Shown: positions 25,658 to 33,814, counted from the first letter of the stretch. The stretch: 64,000 bases of DNA from Mycolicibacterium sp. CBMA 234 (GCF_009729415.1 NZ_MPKW01000023.1:310001-374000); one strand, 5' to 3'. The notes: generated from the sequence alone by a model not told the origin. Numbers and translations: made by a program.

Positions 25658-25735
25658 GAGCGTGGGATCTGTCGAGCGTGGGGGATGACGAGAGAATCGG
25701 GCCGATTTTCCGCGTAAACCCACACGCTCGATGAC
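25658..25735. repeat. GAGCGTG-family palindromic repeat (copy 4)
   Basis: Two direct GTCGAGCGTGGG boxes (near 25656 and 25673) face an inverted CCCACACGCTCGAT at about 25719-25732. The spacer contains GATGACGAGAGAATCGG. The right arm runs into the putative ATG of the permease, making that start codon doubtful. Confidence 0.55.
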
Positions 25736-26936
25736 CGGGACTAACGTCACCCCCGTGGACGCCGCAATCGCCGCGATCGGTCACGCACTGGCGCTGGCCG
25801 GTTCGATGACGTGGGAGATTGTGTGGGCGCTGATCCTCGGGTTCGCGCTGTCGGCGGTCGTGCAGGCCGTCGTCCGGAAATCGACGATCGTGCGGCTGCT
25901 CGGCGACGACAAACCGAAAACGCTCGCGGTGGCCGCGGGGCTGGGCGCGGCCTCGTCGTCGTGCTCGTATGCGGCGGTGGCGTTGGCTCGCTCGCTGTTT
26001 CGCAAGGGCGCGAACTTCACTGCGGCGATGGCTTTTGAGATCGGCTCGACCAACCTCGTCGTCGAACTCGGCATCATCTTGGCGCTGCTGATGGGCTGGC
26101 AGTTCACCGTCGCCGAGTTCGTCGGTGGCCCGATCATGATCGTGGTGCTCGCGGTGCTGTTCCGGTTGTTCGTCCGGACCCGCCTTGTCGACGCGGCCCG
26201 CGTGCAAGCGGATTACGGCATCGCCGGCTCGATGGAAGGCCATGCCGCGATGGACATGTCGGTGCAGGGCGAGGGCTCGTTCGCCAAGCGCCTCTTGTCG
26301 GCGCCAGGGTTCACTTCTGTGTCGCATGTGTTCGTCATGGAATGGGCGGCGATCCTGCGAGACCTGATCCTCGGCTTGCTCATCGCCGGGGCCATTGCTG
26401 CTTGGGTGCCAAGCACGTTCTGGGAGAACTTCTTTCTGGCCGGCGACCCGGCCTGGGCTGCGGTCTGGGGACCCATCGTCGGCCCGATCGTGGCCATCGT
26501 GTCGTTCGTCTGTTCCATTGGCAACGTGCCGTTGGCCGCGGTGTTGTGGAACGGCGGCATCAGCTTCGGCGGGGTGGTCGCCTTCATCTTCGCGGACCTG
26601 CTGATCCTGCCGATCCTCAACATCTACCGGAAGTACTACGGCACCCGAATGATGCTGACGCTGCTGGCCACCTTCTATACGTCGATGGTTGCCGCGGGGT
26701 ATTTCGTCGAATTGGTTTTTGGAACAACCGGTCTTATCCCCACCCAGCGCAATGCCATGGTGATGGAGGGCGGAATCTCGTGGAACTACACCACCTGGCT
26801 CAACATCGTCTTCGTGCTCCTGGCCGCGGTGCTGGTGGTCCGCTTCGTCACGACGGGCGGCATTCCGATGCTGCGCATGATGGGCGGCTCACCTGACGCG
26901 GCGCACAGCGGCACCCACGGCGACACCCACGGTTAA
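25731..26936 (+). CDS. permease, PF03773 (ArsP/DUF318) family
   Basis: 401 residues from ATG 25731, or 393 from GTG 25755, which would keep the start outside the repeat. About eight to ten membrane helices. Two conserved motifs with Cys sit at helix ends: AASSSCSYAAVALARSLF near 78 and FVCSIGNVPLAAVLWNGG near 264, forming the duplicated core of this family. A large cytoplasmic loop near 145-200 and a His-rich tail (HSGTHGDTHG) complete it. Related proteins export trivalent organoarsenicals or move unknown solutes. There is no ars gene nearby, so the substrate is open; the His tail and Cys motifs hint at a metal or metalloid. Confidence 0.82.
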   Translation: MTGTNVTPVDAAIAAIGHALALAGSMTWEIVWALILGFALSAVVQAVVRKSTIVRLLGDDKPKTLAVAAGLGAASSSCSYAAVALARSLFRKGANFTAAMAFEIGSTNLVVELGIILALLMGWQFTVAEFVGGPIMIVVLAVLFRLFVRTRLVDAARVQADYGIAGSMEGHAAMDMSVQGEGSFAKRLLSAPGFTSVSHVFVMEWAAILRDLILGLLIAGAIAAWVPSTFWENFFLAGDPAWAAVWGPIVGPIVAIVSFVCSIGNVPLAAVLWNGGISFGGVVAFIFADLLILPILNIYRKYYGTRMMLTLLATFYTSMVAAGYFVELVFGTTGLIPTQRNAMVMEGGISWNYTTWLNIVFVLLAAVLVVRFVTTGGIPMLRMMGGSPDAAHSGTHGDTHG

Positions 26937-27286
26937 ACGCCCCGTTTGCGCCGGGCCGGAGCCGACGACACGGCGAGCAGCTGTGCCGCATCGACGAGCA
27001 GTTGGCGATCAACGGTGGAGTAGAAGCCAGCCGGTGTCGACTGCAGGATTCCTATACAACGGGCGTGGACTTGGTCTACCCGTAGCCCGAATTCGGCGAA
27101 ACTCTCCTCGTCGGGTGCCTGGCCGTAGGGCGCCCACTTGACCAGGAAGGCGAGCATGCGCCGGTCGACAGACCCAAGTTTGCGGTGCTCCCCGGGGGTC
27201 GGCGCACCGAGCTGTATGACGGCCGCATCCTGCGACGAATCCATTACCGGCGGGCACGTTTGAGTTGTCGATTGGCTGGTTGGCAT
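26933..27286 (-). CDS. hypothetical protein, possibly DUF3263-like
   Basis: 117 residues, convergent with the permease and overlapping its stop by four bases. The central stretch SVDRRMLAFLVKWAPYGQAP followed by FAEFGLRVDQVHARCIGIL resembles the small actinobacterial DUF3263 helix-turn-helix proteins (acidic start, aromatic helix, a helix with RxxQV). The N-terminal 30 residues look unstructured, and an internal Met at residue 15 could be the true start. No function can be assigned. Between it and the LysR gene (27287-27414) nothing else is visible. Confidence 0.5.
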   Translation of the reverse strand: MPTSQSTTQTCPPVMDSSQDAAVIQLGAPTPGEHRKLGSVDRRMLAFLVKWAPYGQAPDEESFAEFGLRVDQVHARCIGILQSTPAGFYSTVDRQLLVDAAQLLAVSSAPARRKRGV

Positions 27287-27414
27287 GGGTCCTCCAGCTA
27301 GAGCGGTCAGGTGGTCATGGGCGCGAGTTCGGCGCCATTGATGAAGCTAGCCCCGAGATACCCCACAGGTGCGGTGTCGCAGCTGCGGGCCGCGAGGACT
27401 CGTCGGGGCGCCAA

Positions 27415-28323
27415 TCACCCGGGCGGCGCATAGCCCCGGGCCGTGACCAGGTCGTGGGTGATCCGGGCGAAGGCAACGGCGGCCGCGCTGTGATACCCCG
27501 CCGTTTTGCGCAGGAGGGCGACGGTGCGCGTCGGGATGGGTGGGTCCAGTGGCACCGGCGTCAGGTACGGGTGGTCGTGGGTGACGGCGTCCGGCAAAAC
27601 CGTCGCGAGCGGCGTCCGTTGCACCATCTCGGTGAGGGCCTGCACGGAGTTGGCTTCCACCGTGATCCGCGGGTCGACGTGGTGCTCCGCGAAGTAGGTG
27701 TTGATGTGGGTGCGGGTGAGGAAGTCGCTGCTGAGCAGGGCCAGGTGGACGTCGTCCAGGTCGCGGGCCGGCAACGGGTCGGGCAGCGTTTGAGCCCGTG
27801 GGCCGCTGGTCACGAGGCCGAGGTGCTCGGTGAACAGCGCGGCGGCATCGATGCCGGGGACCGCAGCCCCGACGAAGGCGATGCCGATGTCGAGGTCGTC
27901 GTCGAGGAGTCCTGCTTCGATACCGTCCTGGGACATCTCGGACACCGTGAGGCTGATTCCGGGATGACGGGCGTACAGCTCGGCCGTCAGCGGGCCGATG
28001 AGGTACGTGATGAACGTCGGGGTGATGCCCAGGCGGATGTGACCGCGCGAGAGGTCTTGGACGTCCTCGATGGCCCGTTCGGCCGCGGCCAATTCACGCA
28101 GCGCACTCCGGGCGCGCTCGGCGTAGGCCGCGCCGGCGTCAGTCAGTCGCACCGTGCGCCCGCTGCGGTCGAGCAGCTGGACGCCGAGCGTGTTTTCCAG
28201 TTGCTTGATCTGTTGCGAAAGCGTGGGTTGCGACACATATAGCTCTTCGGCGGCCCGCGAAAAGTTGCCATTTTCGGCGACGGCGAGGAGATATCGCAGG
28301 TGACGAAGCTCGAGTCCGGCCAT
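27415..28323 (-). CDS. LysR-family regulator of the cyanate locus (CynR-like)
   Basis: 302 residues from ATG 28323 (MAGLELRHLRYLLAVAENG); a TTG nine bases upstream is also possible. N-terminal winged helix-turn-helix at about 1-60 (FSRAAEELYVSQPTLSQQIKQ, which is split here by normal numbering at 22-42), linker helix, then a two-lobed effector domain from about 90 (LGITPTFITYLIGPL). It diverges from a small secreted-protein gene and cyanase; a 15-bp palindrome with the T-N11-A pattern lies 12 bp upstream of its start. By analogy with CynR of E. coli it should activate the cyanase genes on cyanate and repress itself. The effector is inferred from position. Confidence 0.87.
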   Translation of the reverse strand: MAGLELRHLRYLLAVAENGNFSRAAEELYVSQPTLSQQIKQLENTLGVQLLDRSGRTVRLTDAGAAYAERARSALRELAAAERAIEDVQDLSRGHIRLGITPTFITYLIGPLTAELYARHPGISLTVSEMSQDGIEAGLLDDDLDIGIAFVGAAVPGIDAAALFTEHLGLVTSGPRAQTLPDPLPARDLDDVHLALLSSDFLTRTHINTYFAEHHVDPRITVEANSVQALTEMVQRTPLATVLPDAVTHDHPYLTPVPLDPPIPTRTVALLRKTAGYHSAAAVAFARITHDLVTARGYAPPG

Positions 28324-28334
28324 GCCTGCCAACT

Positions 28335-28349
28335 ATAGATGGCATCTAT
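28335..28349. promoter_or_regulatory. LysR-type operator
   Basis: ATAGATGGCATCTAT, a 15-bp palindrome around a single central G that satisfies the T-N11-A rule of LysR-type operators. It lies between the divergent regulator (start 28323) and the cyn-side gene (start 28433), close enough to serve both promoters. Confidence 0.6.
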
Positions 28350-28432
28350 GGAAAAGGTGAAGATTGTCTATTGGACGTTATACCTGCTGTTCCTGCATGG
28401 TGAATTCAACACGACAGAAAAGGAAACATCTC

Positions 28433-28660
28433 ATGAAGAAGAACATCGTCGCCGCCGTGACAACAGGACTGGCTGCCGGCGCATTTGCCGCGGTCGGCCT
28501 GGGCCTGGCCACCCCGGCGCTGGCGGACACCGCAGGCACTGTGGCCATACCGGGACCGGTGGCGGTCTACCCGCAGGACGCCATCCTCGGTGGCGCCAAC
28601 CCGTACGTGCCGTTCGGTAGCAACCCGATGGTGCCGTACGGCGTCTGGAACCAGCACTGA
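28433..28660 (+). CDS. small secreted protein next to cyanase
   Basis: 75 residues from ATG 28433 with AAAGGA at 28418-28424. The signal peptide MKKNIVAAVTTGLAAGAFAA continues to ATPALA-D; the mature part is only about 42 residues, rich in Pro, Gly and aromatic residues (VYPQDAILGGANPYVPFGSN, then PMVPYGVWNQH). No Cys and no known domain. Its stop is 46 bp before the cyanase start, so both are probably on one transcript from the LysR-controlled promoter. Function unknown; why an exported peptide should accompany a cytoplasmic cyanase is unclear. Confidence 0.68.
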   Translation: MKKNIVAAVTTGLAAGAFAAVGLGLATPALADTAGTVAIPGPVAVYPQDAILGGANPYVPFGSNPMVPYGVWNQH

Positions 28661-28706
28661 GCCGCAGACTGAAGCAGACCCCACCCTCTGGAAGGAAGCG
28701 CGCAAG

Positions 28707-29177
28707 ATGATCCACGCTCAGTTCGACCCCACCGCCCGTCAGTTACTCGCCGCCACCGCCGTCGAGGCGAAGACTCGCAAGGACCTGTCCTGGCAGCAGA
28801 TCGCTGACGCCGCCGGACTGTCGGTCGCTTTCACCACCGCGGCCGTGCTCGGCCAGCACGCGCTGCCGGAAGAATCCGCCAAGGCGGTCGGCGCACTGTT
28901 GGGGCTGGACGACGACGCCGTGCGGCTGCTGCAGACCATCCCGACGCGGGGTTCGATCCCCGGTGGCGTGCCCACCGACCCGACCATCTACCGCTTCTAC
29001 GAGATGCTGCAGGTCTACGGCACCACGCTCAAGGCGCTGGTCCACGAGCAGTTCGGCGACGGCATCATCTCGGCCATCAACTTCCGGCTCGACGTGAAGA
29101 AGGTTGCTGATCCTGACGGTGGCGAACGTGCCGTCATCACCCTGGACGGCAAATACCTGCCCACCGTGCCCTTCTGA
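28707..29177 (+). CDS. cynS: cyanate hydratase (cyanase)
   Basis: 156 residues from ATG 28707 (AAGGAAG at 28692), the exact size of E. coli CynS. Converts cyanate and bicarbonate to ammonia and CO2 (via carbamate) as a homodecamer in the cytoplasm. N-terminal helical domain (LSWQQIADAAGLSVAFTTAA, an HTH-like fold), then the catalytic C-terminal domain with YRFYEMLQVYG supplying Arg and Glu (near 96 and 99) and GIISAINF supplying Ser (near 122). Substrate bicarbonate links it to carbonic anhydrase; the only one in the window is the SulP fusion about 10 kb away. Regulated by the divergent LysR gene by inference. Confidence 0.95.
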   Translation: MIHAQFDPTARQLLAATAVEAKTRKDLSWQQIADAAGLSVAFTTAAVLGQHALPEESAKAVGALLGLDDDAVRLLQTIPTRGSIPGGVPTDPTIYRFYEMLQVYGTTLKALVHEQFGDGIISAINFRLDVKKVADPDGGERAVITLDGKYLPTVPF

Positions 29178-29296
29178 TTAGTGCCGGTGACGGCCTATCA
29201 TGGTGGGGCACGTCACAAAAATTTTCGCAATAGCAAATTCTCGTGGCAAACTAGACACAGGCCTATGACGGCCGGCTTCGAGAGGATGGACGCGGC

Positions 29297-30361
29297 GTGG
29301 CTACGCACCTACGGATTGCGGCGGTGACCTGGTTGGTCGCAGCCCCGGTAATTGGTGCCGGGGTGGCCAATGCGGCTCCGCACGACGTTCCCCTTGCGCC
29401 GGGAACATCGACTGATTCTGGCGGCAGCAGCAGCTCGGGCGGTACGCGCCCGAGCTTGCCGTCGATCGGCAATCTGCCCAAGACCTTTGGTGGGTTGGCC
29501 ACCAGCGTGGTCACGGCCGGAGCTGGCGCCCTGACCGGTATCGGAGCCCCGTCTTCGGTCGGCCAGCAACTTATCCCCAAGTTCGGCAACGGCCGCAGCG
29601 GGCCGAATCTCCCGACTGTCAACGCTGCCCCGAATACGTCGTCCGGCGCGTCGACGGGCGTTGCCGGCGGGTCGAACAGCGCGCAATCTAGCGAATCCGA
29701 CAACATTGCCGGAACCCCCGCGCCGACGCCGTCGACGGCCAGCAACCCGGTGGCGACCACCTGGTGGTCGGACGGCGCCAGCGCTGTCCAGGCGGTCGGC
29801 CAGACCATCGCTGCGGCTGTGGATGCGCCGACCGTTCCGGTAACGGCGTTGGCAGATCTATTGCCCCCGGTCGTTGGGGTGCCCATCAGTACCGTCGCTG
29901 CACTGCCGGGATTTGCTATCGCGCAAGCGGCGGACATGCTGACCGCGACGGCTGCGTCGCTGCCGTCGGTTGCTGCCATCCCGTTGGCGGTCGGGCCCAA
30001 CGCCCCGTCGTCGGTGCACCCGCTCGGAATGCCTGTCCAGGCGTCGGCATCTCTTGGTGTGCAGCCGGATTCGCGTCTGGCGGGACCCGTCGGTGGTTCC
30101 GGCTACCTGCCTTTGCGTGGGCCTGAGCCGGCAGATCGGACCTTCGCTGCCGACAACCCGATCGTCGCGGGACCGCAGTTCCGCGCCGGGTACTCCGATG
30201 ATCTTCGTGCTGCCGGTATTAGCGAGGTCGCCGCCGTCGCCGTGCCCGGCTTCACCGGCATCCTGGTGCTGACCGGAGCCGGTGGGCTGATCGGCCTGCG
30301 CCAGGCCCGCGCTGGTCGTGCCATGCATGGCGGGTCCGGCGCCCGCTTCATCGGTCAGTAG
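29297..30361 (+). CDS. exported Ala/Ser/Pro-rich protein with C-terminal membrane anchor
   Basis: 354 residues from GTG 29297. N-terminal signal peptide (HLRIAAVTWLVAAPVIGAGV, cleavage near ANA), then a low-complexity region rich in Ser, Gly, Pro, Thr and Ala to about residue 160 and a hydrophobic, Ala/Val-rich middle. The last 35 residues form one hydrophobic helix (VPGFTGILVLTGAGGLIGL) followed by a basic tail (RQARAGRAMHGG), as in a tail anchor. No Cys and no recognised domain. It resembles mycobacterial surface or cell-wall-associated proteins of unknown role. A strong hairpin terminator follows. The 119 bp upstream contain an AT-rich stretch near 29217-29250 likely to hold its promoter. 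Confidence 0.72.
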   Translation: MATHLRIAAVTWLVAAPVIGAGVANAAPHDVPLAPGTSTDSGGSSSSGGTRPSLPSIGNLPKTFGGLATSVVTAGAGALTGIGAPSSVGQQLIPKFGNGRSGPNLPTVNAAPNTSSGASTGVAGGSNSAQSSESDNIAGTPAPTPSTASNPVATTWWSDGASAVQAVGQTIAAAVDAPTVPVTALADLLPPVVGVPISTVAALPGFAIAQAADMLTATAASLPSVAAIPLAVGPNAPSSVHPLGMPVQASASLGVQPDSRLAGPVGGSGYLPLRGPEPADRTFAADNPIVAGPQFRAGYSDDLRAAGISEVAAVAVPGFTGILVLTGAGGLIGLRQARAGRAMHGGSGARFIGQ

Positions 30362-30378
30362 GCCGGCATTCGTCAGTG

Positions 30379-30414
30379 AACTCACGACGTAGAGTGCGCT
30401 CTACGTCGTGAGTT
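30379..30414 (+). terminator. intrinsic terminator
   Basis: Perfect 16-bp stem (30379-30394 with 30399-30414; ACTCACGACGTAGAG core), loop TGCG, followed by TTTCGTTG. It lies 18 bp after the exported protein's stop. From here to 30717 (about 300 bp) I see nothing else. Confidence 0.78.
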
Positions 30415-30717
30415 TCGTTGTGACTGAATGTGTTTAGCGGCGATGATCGTGAATTGCATGAAAGATGTTGGTGTGCAACGCCTTTGGTGAATTCGCTCGA
30501 TTGACCCGCCGGTGGCTGGCGCCGGCCAGACGACCTCGAATTTGCGCCTACCACACCTTGGCGGCAGTTTGCCAGCCGACACGCCGAGCGGGTGCTGCGG
30601 CTCATTTTGGGCGCCATTCATCCGAGGTGCAAAAAATGGGGGAGACCGCCTAGTCTGATGCGGTACCTCGAGTACGCAAATTCAGACAATCCCTGGCCGA
30701 CGCCGAACTTTGGAGCC

Positions 30718-31989
30718 GTGTTGACCTCATCCCGCCGTGTTCGTGGCGCCTGGCTGGCCGCTGCGCTGGCCGTTCTTGCCGTGCTCGGTGGGACCGTGGT
30801 GTCGTCGACGTCGCGCTGCCAGGAGGGTTGCAAGGTCGTCGCTGCGGCACGTGATCTGTCGGCATCGGAGCCCGCGGCACCCGAGCCCGCCGCGCTGCGC
30901 GTCACGCCGGCCGGCGGGTCGTCTGACGTCAGCCCGGCCACGCCGGTCAATGTGACAGCTGCCAGCGGCACCATCACCGCCGTGTCGATGGTCAACGGGG
31001 CTGGAAAAGAGATTCCCGGGACCCTCGGACCCGACGGCAAGACCTGGACGCCCGCCGAGCAGCTGGGCTACGGGCGCAAGTACACGATGACCATCGAGGC
31101 GCGCGGCCCGTCGGGCATGCCGTCGCGGCAGACGTCGAGCTTCACCACGCTGGACCCGACCTACCAGACCGCGGTGTACCTCAACACCGTGTCCGGGGCC
31201 TCCCTCAAGGAGGGCGAGACCTACGGCATCGGTACGGTCGTGGTCGCGCACTTCGACGAGAAGATCGAAGACAGGGCCGCCGCCGAGCGCAATCTCGTGG
31301 TCACCACGAACCCGCCGGTGCCCGGCTCGTGGCACTGGGTTGACGACGCCAATGCGCATTGGCGGCCGGAAAAGTACTTCGCACCAGGTACCACGGTGAA
31401 CGTCGCGGCCAAGATCTACGGGATCCGGGTCGGCGACGGAACGTACGGCCAGCAAGACGAGCAGGTGTCCTTCCGGATCGGCAACGCCCACGTCTCCGTC
31501 GCCGACGACCGCACCCACCAGGTCAGCGTCTTCGACAACGGCAAGCTGGTGCGCACCATGCCGACATCGATGGGTATGGGCGGCACCGAGACCGTCGGCA
31601 ACACTGTCATCTCGTTCTGGACCCCGCCGGGCGTCTACACCGTGATGGACAAGGCCAACCCGGTGATCATGGACTCTTCGACGTTCGGATTGCCGGTCGG
31701 TAGCCGCCTCGGCTACAAAGAGACCATCCCGTGGGCCACCCGGATCAGCCATGACGGCATCTACCTGCACCAGCTGAACGCGACCATCTGGGCGCAAGGG
31801 AAGCAGAACACCTCGCACGGCTGCCTGAACCTCAACAGCGAGAACGCTAAGTGGTTCTTCGACTTTGCCGTACCGGGCGACGTGATCGAGGTGCGCTACA
31901 CCGGCGGCCCACCGCAGATGCTCAGTCAGAACGGCGACTGGAGCATGCCGTGGGATCAGTGGATGCGCGGCTCCGCGCTGCCGCACTAG
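30718..31989 (+). CDS. L,D-transpeptidase (LdtMt2-like)
   Basis: About 423 residues from GTG 30718; TTG 30721 or ATG 30658 are alternatives. An N-terminal membrane helix (WLAAALAVLAVLGGTVV) is followed not by a lipobox but by SRCQEGC, so it is probably a signal anchor. Two Ig-like domains follow (about 60-255; MVNGAGKEIPGTLGPDGKTW and the VTTNPPVPGSWHW stretch), then the YkuD catalytic domain with IYLHQLNATIWAQGKQNTSH and GCLNL, Cys369 being the nucleophile and SHGC the signature. The C-terminal WDQWMRGSALPH cap is as in LdtMt2. Such enzymes make 3-3 cross-links in peptidoglycan outside the membrane. Confidence 0.9.
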   Translation: MLTSSRRVRGAWLAAALAVLAVLGGTVVSSTSRCQEGCKVVAAARDLSASEPAAPEPAALRVTPAGGSSDVSPATPVNVTAASGTITAVSMVNGAGKEIPGTLGPDGKTWTPAEQLGYGRKYTMTIEARGPSGMPSRQTSSFTTLDPTYQTAVYLNTVSGASLKEGETYGIGTVVVAHFDEKIEDRAAAERNLVVTTNPPVPGSWHWVDDANAHWRPEKYFAPGTTVNVAAKIYGIRVGDGTYGQQDEQVSFRIGNAHVSVADDRTHQVSVFDNGKLVRTMPTSMGMGGTETVGNTVISFWTPPGVYTVMDKANPVIMDSSTFGLPVGSRLGYKETIPWATRISHDGIYLHQLNATIWAQGKQNTSHGCLNLNSENAKWFFDFAVPGDVIEVRYTGGPPQMLSQNGDWSMPWDQWMRGSALPH

Positions 31990-32111
31990 CTAATTTCGAG
32001 CGGCCGGACGAATCCCTCCGCGAGGACAAGCGGGCCAAGTGTGAACTATCTCACTGTGTCCGGTATTTGGGCGTAGCCTTAGGGGCATCTTCGGCAAGGA
32101 GGGAGATGCGA

Positions 32112-32417
32112 ATGAAAGGCGCGTTCCACGATCCGGTGGATCATTCCCGCACCACGCAACCACACGCCGGTGAATCCTTCATCGACACTTTGTGGCTCCC
32201 TGGCCTGGGCCTGATCGCACTCGGCATCGTCACCATCGCCGGCTTCGTGTTCGCAACCGCGTTCGGCCACACGGGGCTTGAACTGCCGCTTGGCCTGATC
32301 GCCGGTGCGCTGGTCACCGGAGGGGCTCTGATCATTACGTTCGAGCACTTGCGGGTAAAGAGGGTCGAGCAGCGGTGGCTTGCAGACCATCCCGAACGGC
32401 GGCTACACGCAGGCTGA
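32112..32417 (+). CDS. UsfY-like small membrane protein
   Basis: 101 residues from ATG 32112, with AAGGAGGG at 32096-32103 well spaced for this codon; the ATG at 32106 is too close to it. The start KGAFHDPVDHSRTTQPHAGE is the hallmark of mycobacterial UsfY proteins, genes associated with the sigF/usfX locus. Two membrane helices follow (LGLIALGIVTIAGFVFATAF and LIAGALVTGGALIITF) and a basic tail. Function is unknown; in M. tuberculosis usfY is next to sigF, while here it stands alone. I could not find a convincing SigF-type promoter (GTTT-N15-17-GGGTA) upstream. Confidence 0.75.
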   Translation: MKGAFHDPVDHSRTTQPHAGESFIDTLWLPGLGLIALGIVTIAGFVFATAFGHTGLELPLGLIAGALVTGGALIITFEHLRVKRVEQRWLADHPERRLHAG

Positions 32418-33731
32418 TCAGTGCGGCAGGAGCCGCAGAATCTCCGGCGTCCGCGGGTCAAGGATGTCGTCGAAGTCATGGTGCTTTTCGACGTATGCCT
32501 TGACCATGGGGCAGATCGCCACGATGCGCTTGCCCTGCTCGCGGGTGGTCTTCAGTGCTTGGGCGATGAGCACGCTGGCCAGCCCGCGTCCGCCGTACGC
32601 CGGGTCGATTTCCGTGTGGTAGAAAACCCGCTGTTCGCCGTGTTCGATGAAGGCGGTGAGCCCCACGGACTTTCCGTCGACGCCGATGCCGAACCGATCG
32701 GATTCCTGGGTGACCTCGACGGGTGCGCCGTTCTTGTCGGTGAGCATTACGCGGACCTTTCCGGTGGTGGGTGGCTGCCGGGGGATCAGGCGGGTGGTGG
32801 GTAGCGGGGGAGCGGGCAGCCGAGCGGGCTCACCTTGATAGCCGATGACCTCGCCGAATCGCTCCGACTCGGCCTGCCACTGATTCCGGAACTCGACGAT
32901 TTCGTCGTGCGTGCGCCCCACGAAGTTCCACCACATCAGCAGTTCTTCGGTGAACGGCGTACCGCCCAACACGACGGCACGCGCCGGTTCGGTACCGGTG
33001 TTGGTGAGGGCCAAGTGCCTGAATCCGACGCCCTGATAAGCCATTTCGTACGGACGGACGGGCGTCCCCGCGACGGTCAGCGTGCCCTGGTCGAGCAGCA
33101 CGGCGTGCTCGAAGGTGGGGTCGACCTCGAACTCGACCGTATTGCCGCCAGGCAGATCGACCTGGGCGCCCAGCAGCGGCGTGTGCGTGTGCACCGGTGA
33201 CTGCTGCCCGGCGAGTTCGCCGAGAAACACCGACACGATGGCGCCTCCGAAGGAAACCGGTTGTGGCGCATAGTGATCGAAGTGGCGCGGGCCGTGGCGC
33301 GCAGAGTCGGGCAGAGCCACCCACAGCTGCACGCCGTGCAGGATGGTCGTTGCCGGGGTGGAGACCTCGGAGTGACAGATACCGGCGCCGGCCGACATTA
33401 GATTGAGCTCGCCCGGCCGCACCATCTCGTGCACACCGTGTGAATCGCGGTGCTCGATCTCGCCGCTGAACAACCAGCTGACCGTCTGCAAGCCGGTGTG
33501 CGGGTGTGGCGCGACGTCCATTCCCGGCCGGGTACGCACGTCCTCAGGGCCGTAATGATCGACGAAACACCAGGCGCCGACCAGCGAGCGTTCCCGCTGC
33601 GGCAGGGTGCGACGGACCTGCATGGCGCGCGGTCCACCCAACGGCACCTCGCGTGGTTCGAGAATCTCGATGCGTTTGGGAGGGCCCGCCGCGCAGTCGA
33701 ATTCGACGGGTTCTGCCTCAAGATTGCTCAC
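32418..33731 (-). CDS. bifunctional pirin / GNAT N-acetyltransferase fusion
   Basis: 437 residues from GTG 33731 (VSNLEAEPVEFDCAAG). Residues about 1-300 are a pirin bicupin: FVDHYGPEDV, metal-site motif HPHTGLQTVSWLFSGEIEHRDS with two His, and HSEVS further on, plus the C-terminal cupin GGTPFTEELLMWWNFVGRTH. From about 335 to the end is a YidJ-type GNAT domain (FYHTEIDPAYGGRGLASVLI acetyl-CoA loop, KRIVAICPMVKAYVEKH). Pirins bind Fe and act as redox-sensitive cofactors or quercetinases; the acetyl acceptor is unknown. Its stop touches the stop of usfY. It diverges from the AhpD-like gene across 83 bp. Confidence 0.88.
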   Translation of the reverse strand: MSNLEAEPVEFDCAAGPPKRIEILEPREVPLGGPRAMQVRRTLPQRERSLVGAWCFVDHYGPEDVRTRPGMDVAPHPHTGLQTVSWLFSGEIEHRDSHGVHEMVRPGELNLMSAGAGICHSEVSTPATTILHGVQLWVALPDSARHGPRHFDHYAPQPVSFGGAIVSVFLGELAGQQSPVHTHTPLLGAQVDLPGGNTVEFEVDPTFEHAVLLDQGTLTVAGTPVRPYEMAYQGVGFRHLALTNTGTEPARAVVLGGTPFTEELLMWWNFVGRTHDEIVEFRNQWQAESERFGEVIGYQGEPARLPAPPLPTTRLIPRQPPTTGKVRVMLTDKNGAPVEVTQESDRFGIGVDGKSVGLTAFIEHGEQRVFYHTEIDPAYGGRGLASVLIAQALKTTREQGKRIVAICPMVKAYVEKHHDFDDILDPRTPEILRLLPH

Positions 33732-33814
33732 GATTCGCCTTCCCGCCTGCGTACCATCGTCGCGTTCGTTCCGACCATACCCGCGCCGTCCTGGCCCCAA
33801 CCTGAAAGTAAGCA

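Noticed and set aside
30727..31986. 419-codon frame opposite the L,D-transpeptidase gene
   Set aside because: Same shadow effect; the plus-strand frame has the SHGC catalytic motif and Ldt architecture.
32025..32080. SigF-type promoter upstream of usfY
   Set aside because: GTGTGAAC and CGGTATTT are present but spacing and bases do not meet GTTT-N15-17-GGGTA.
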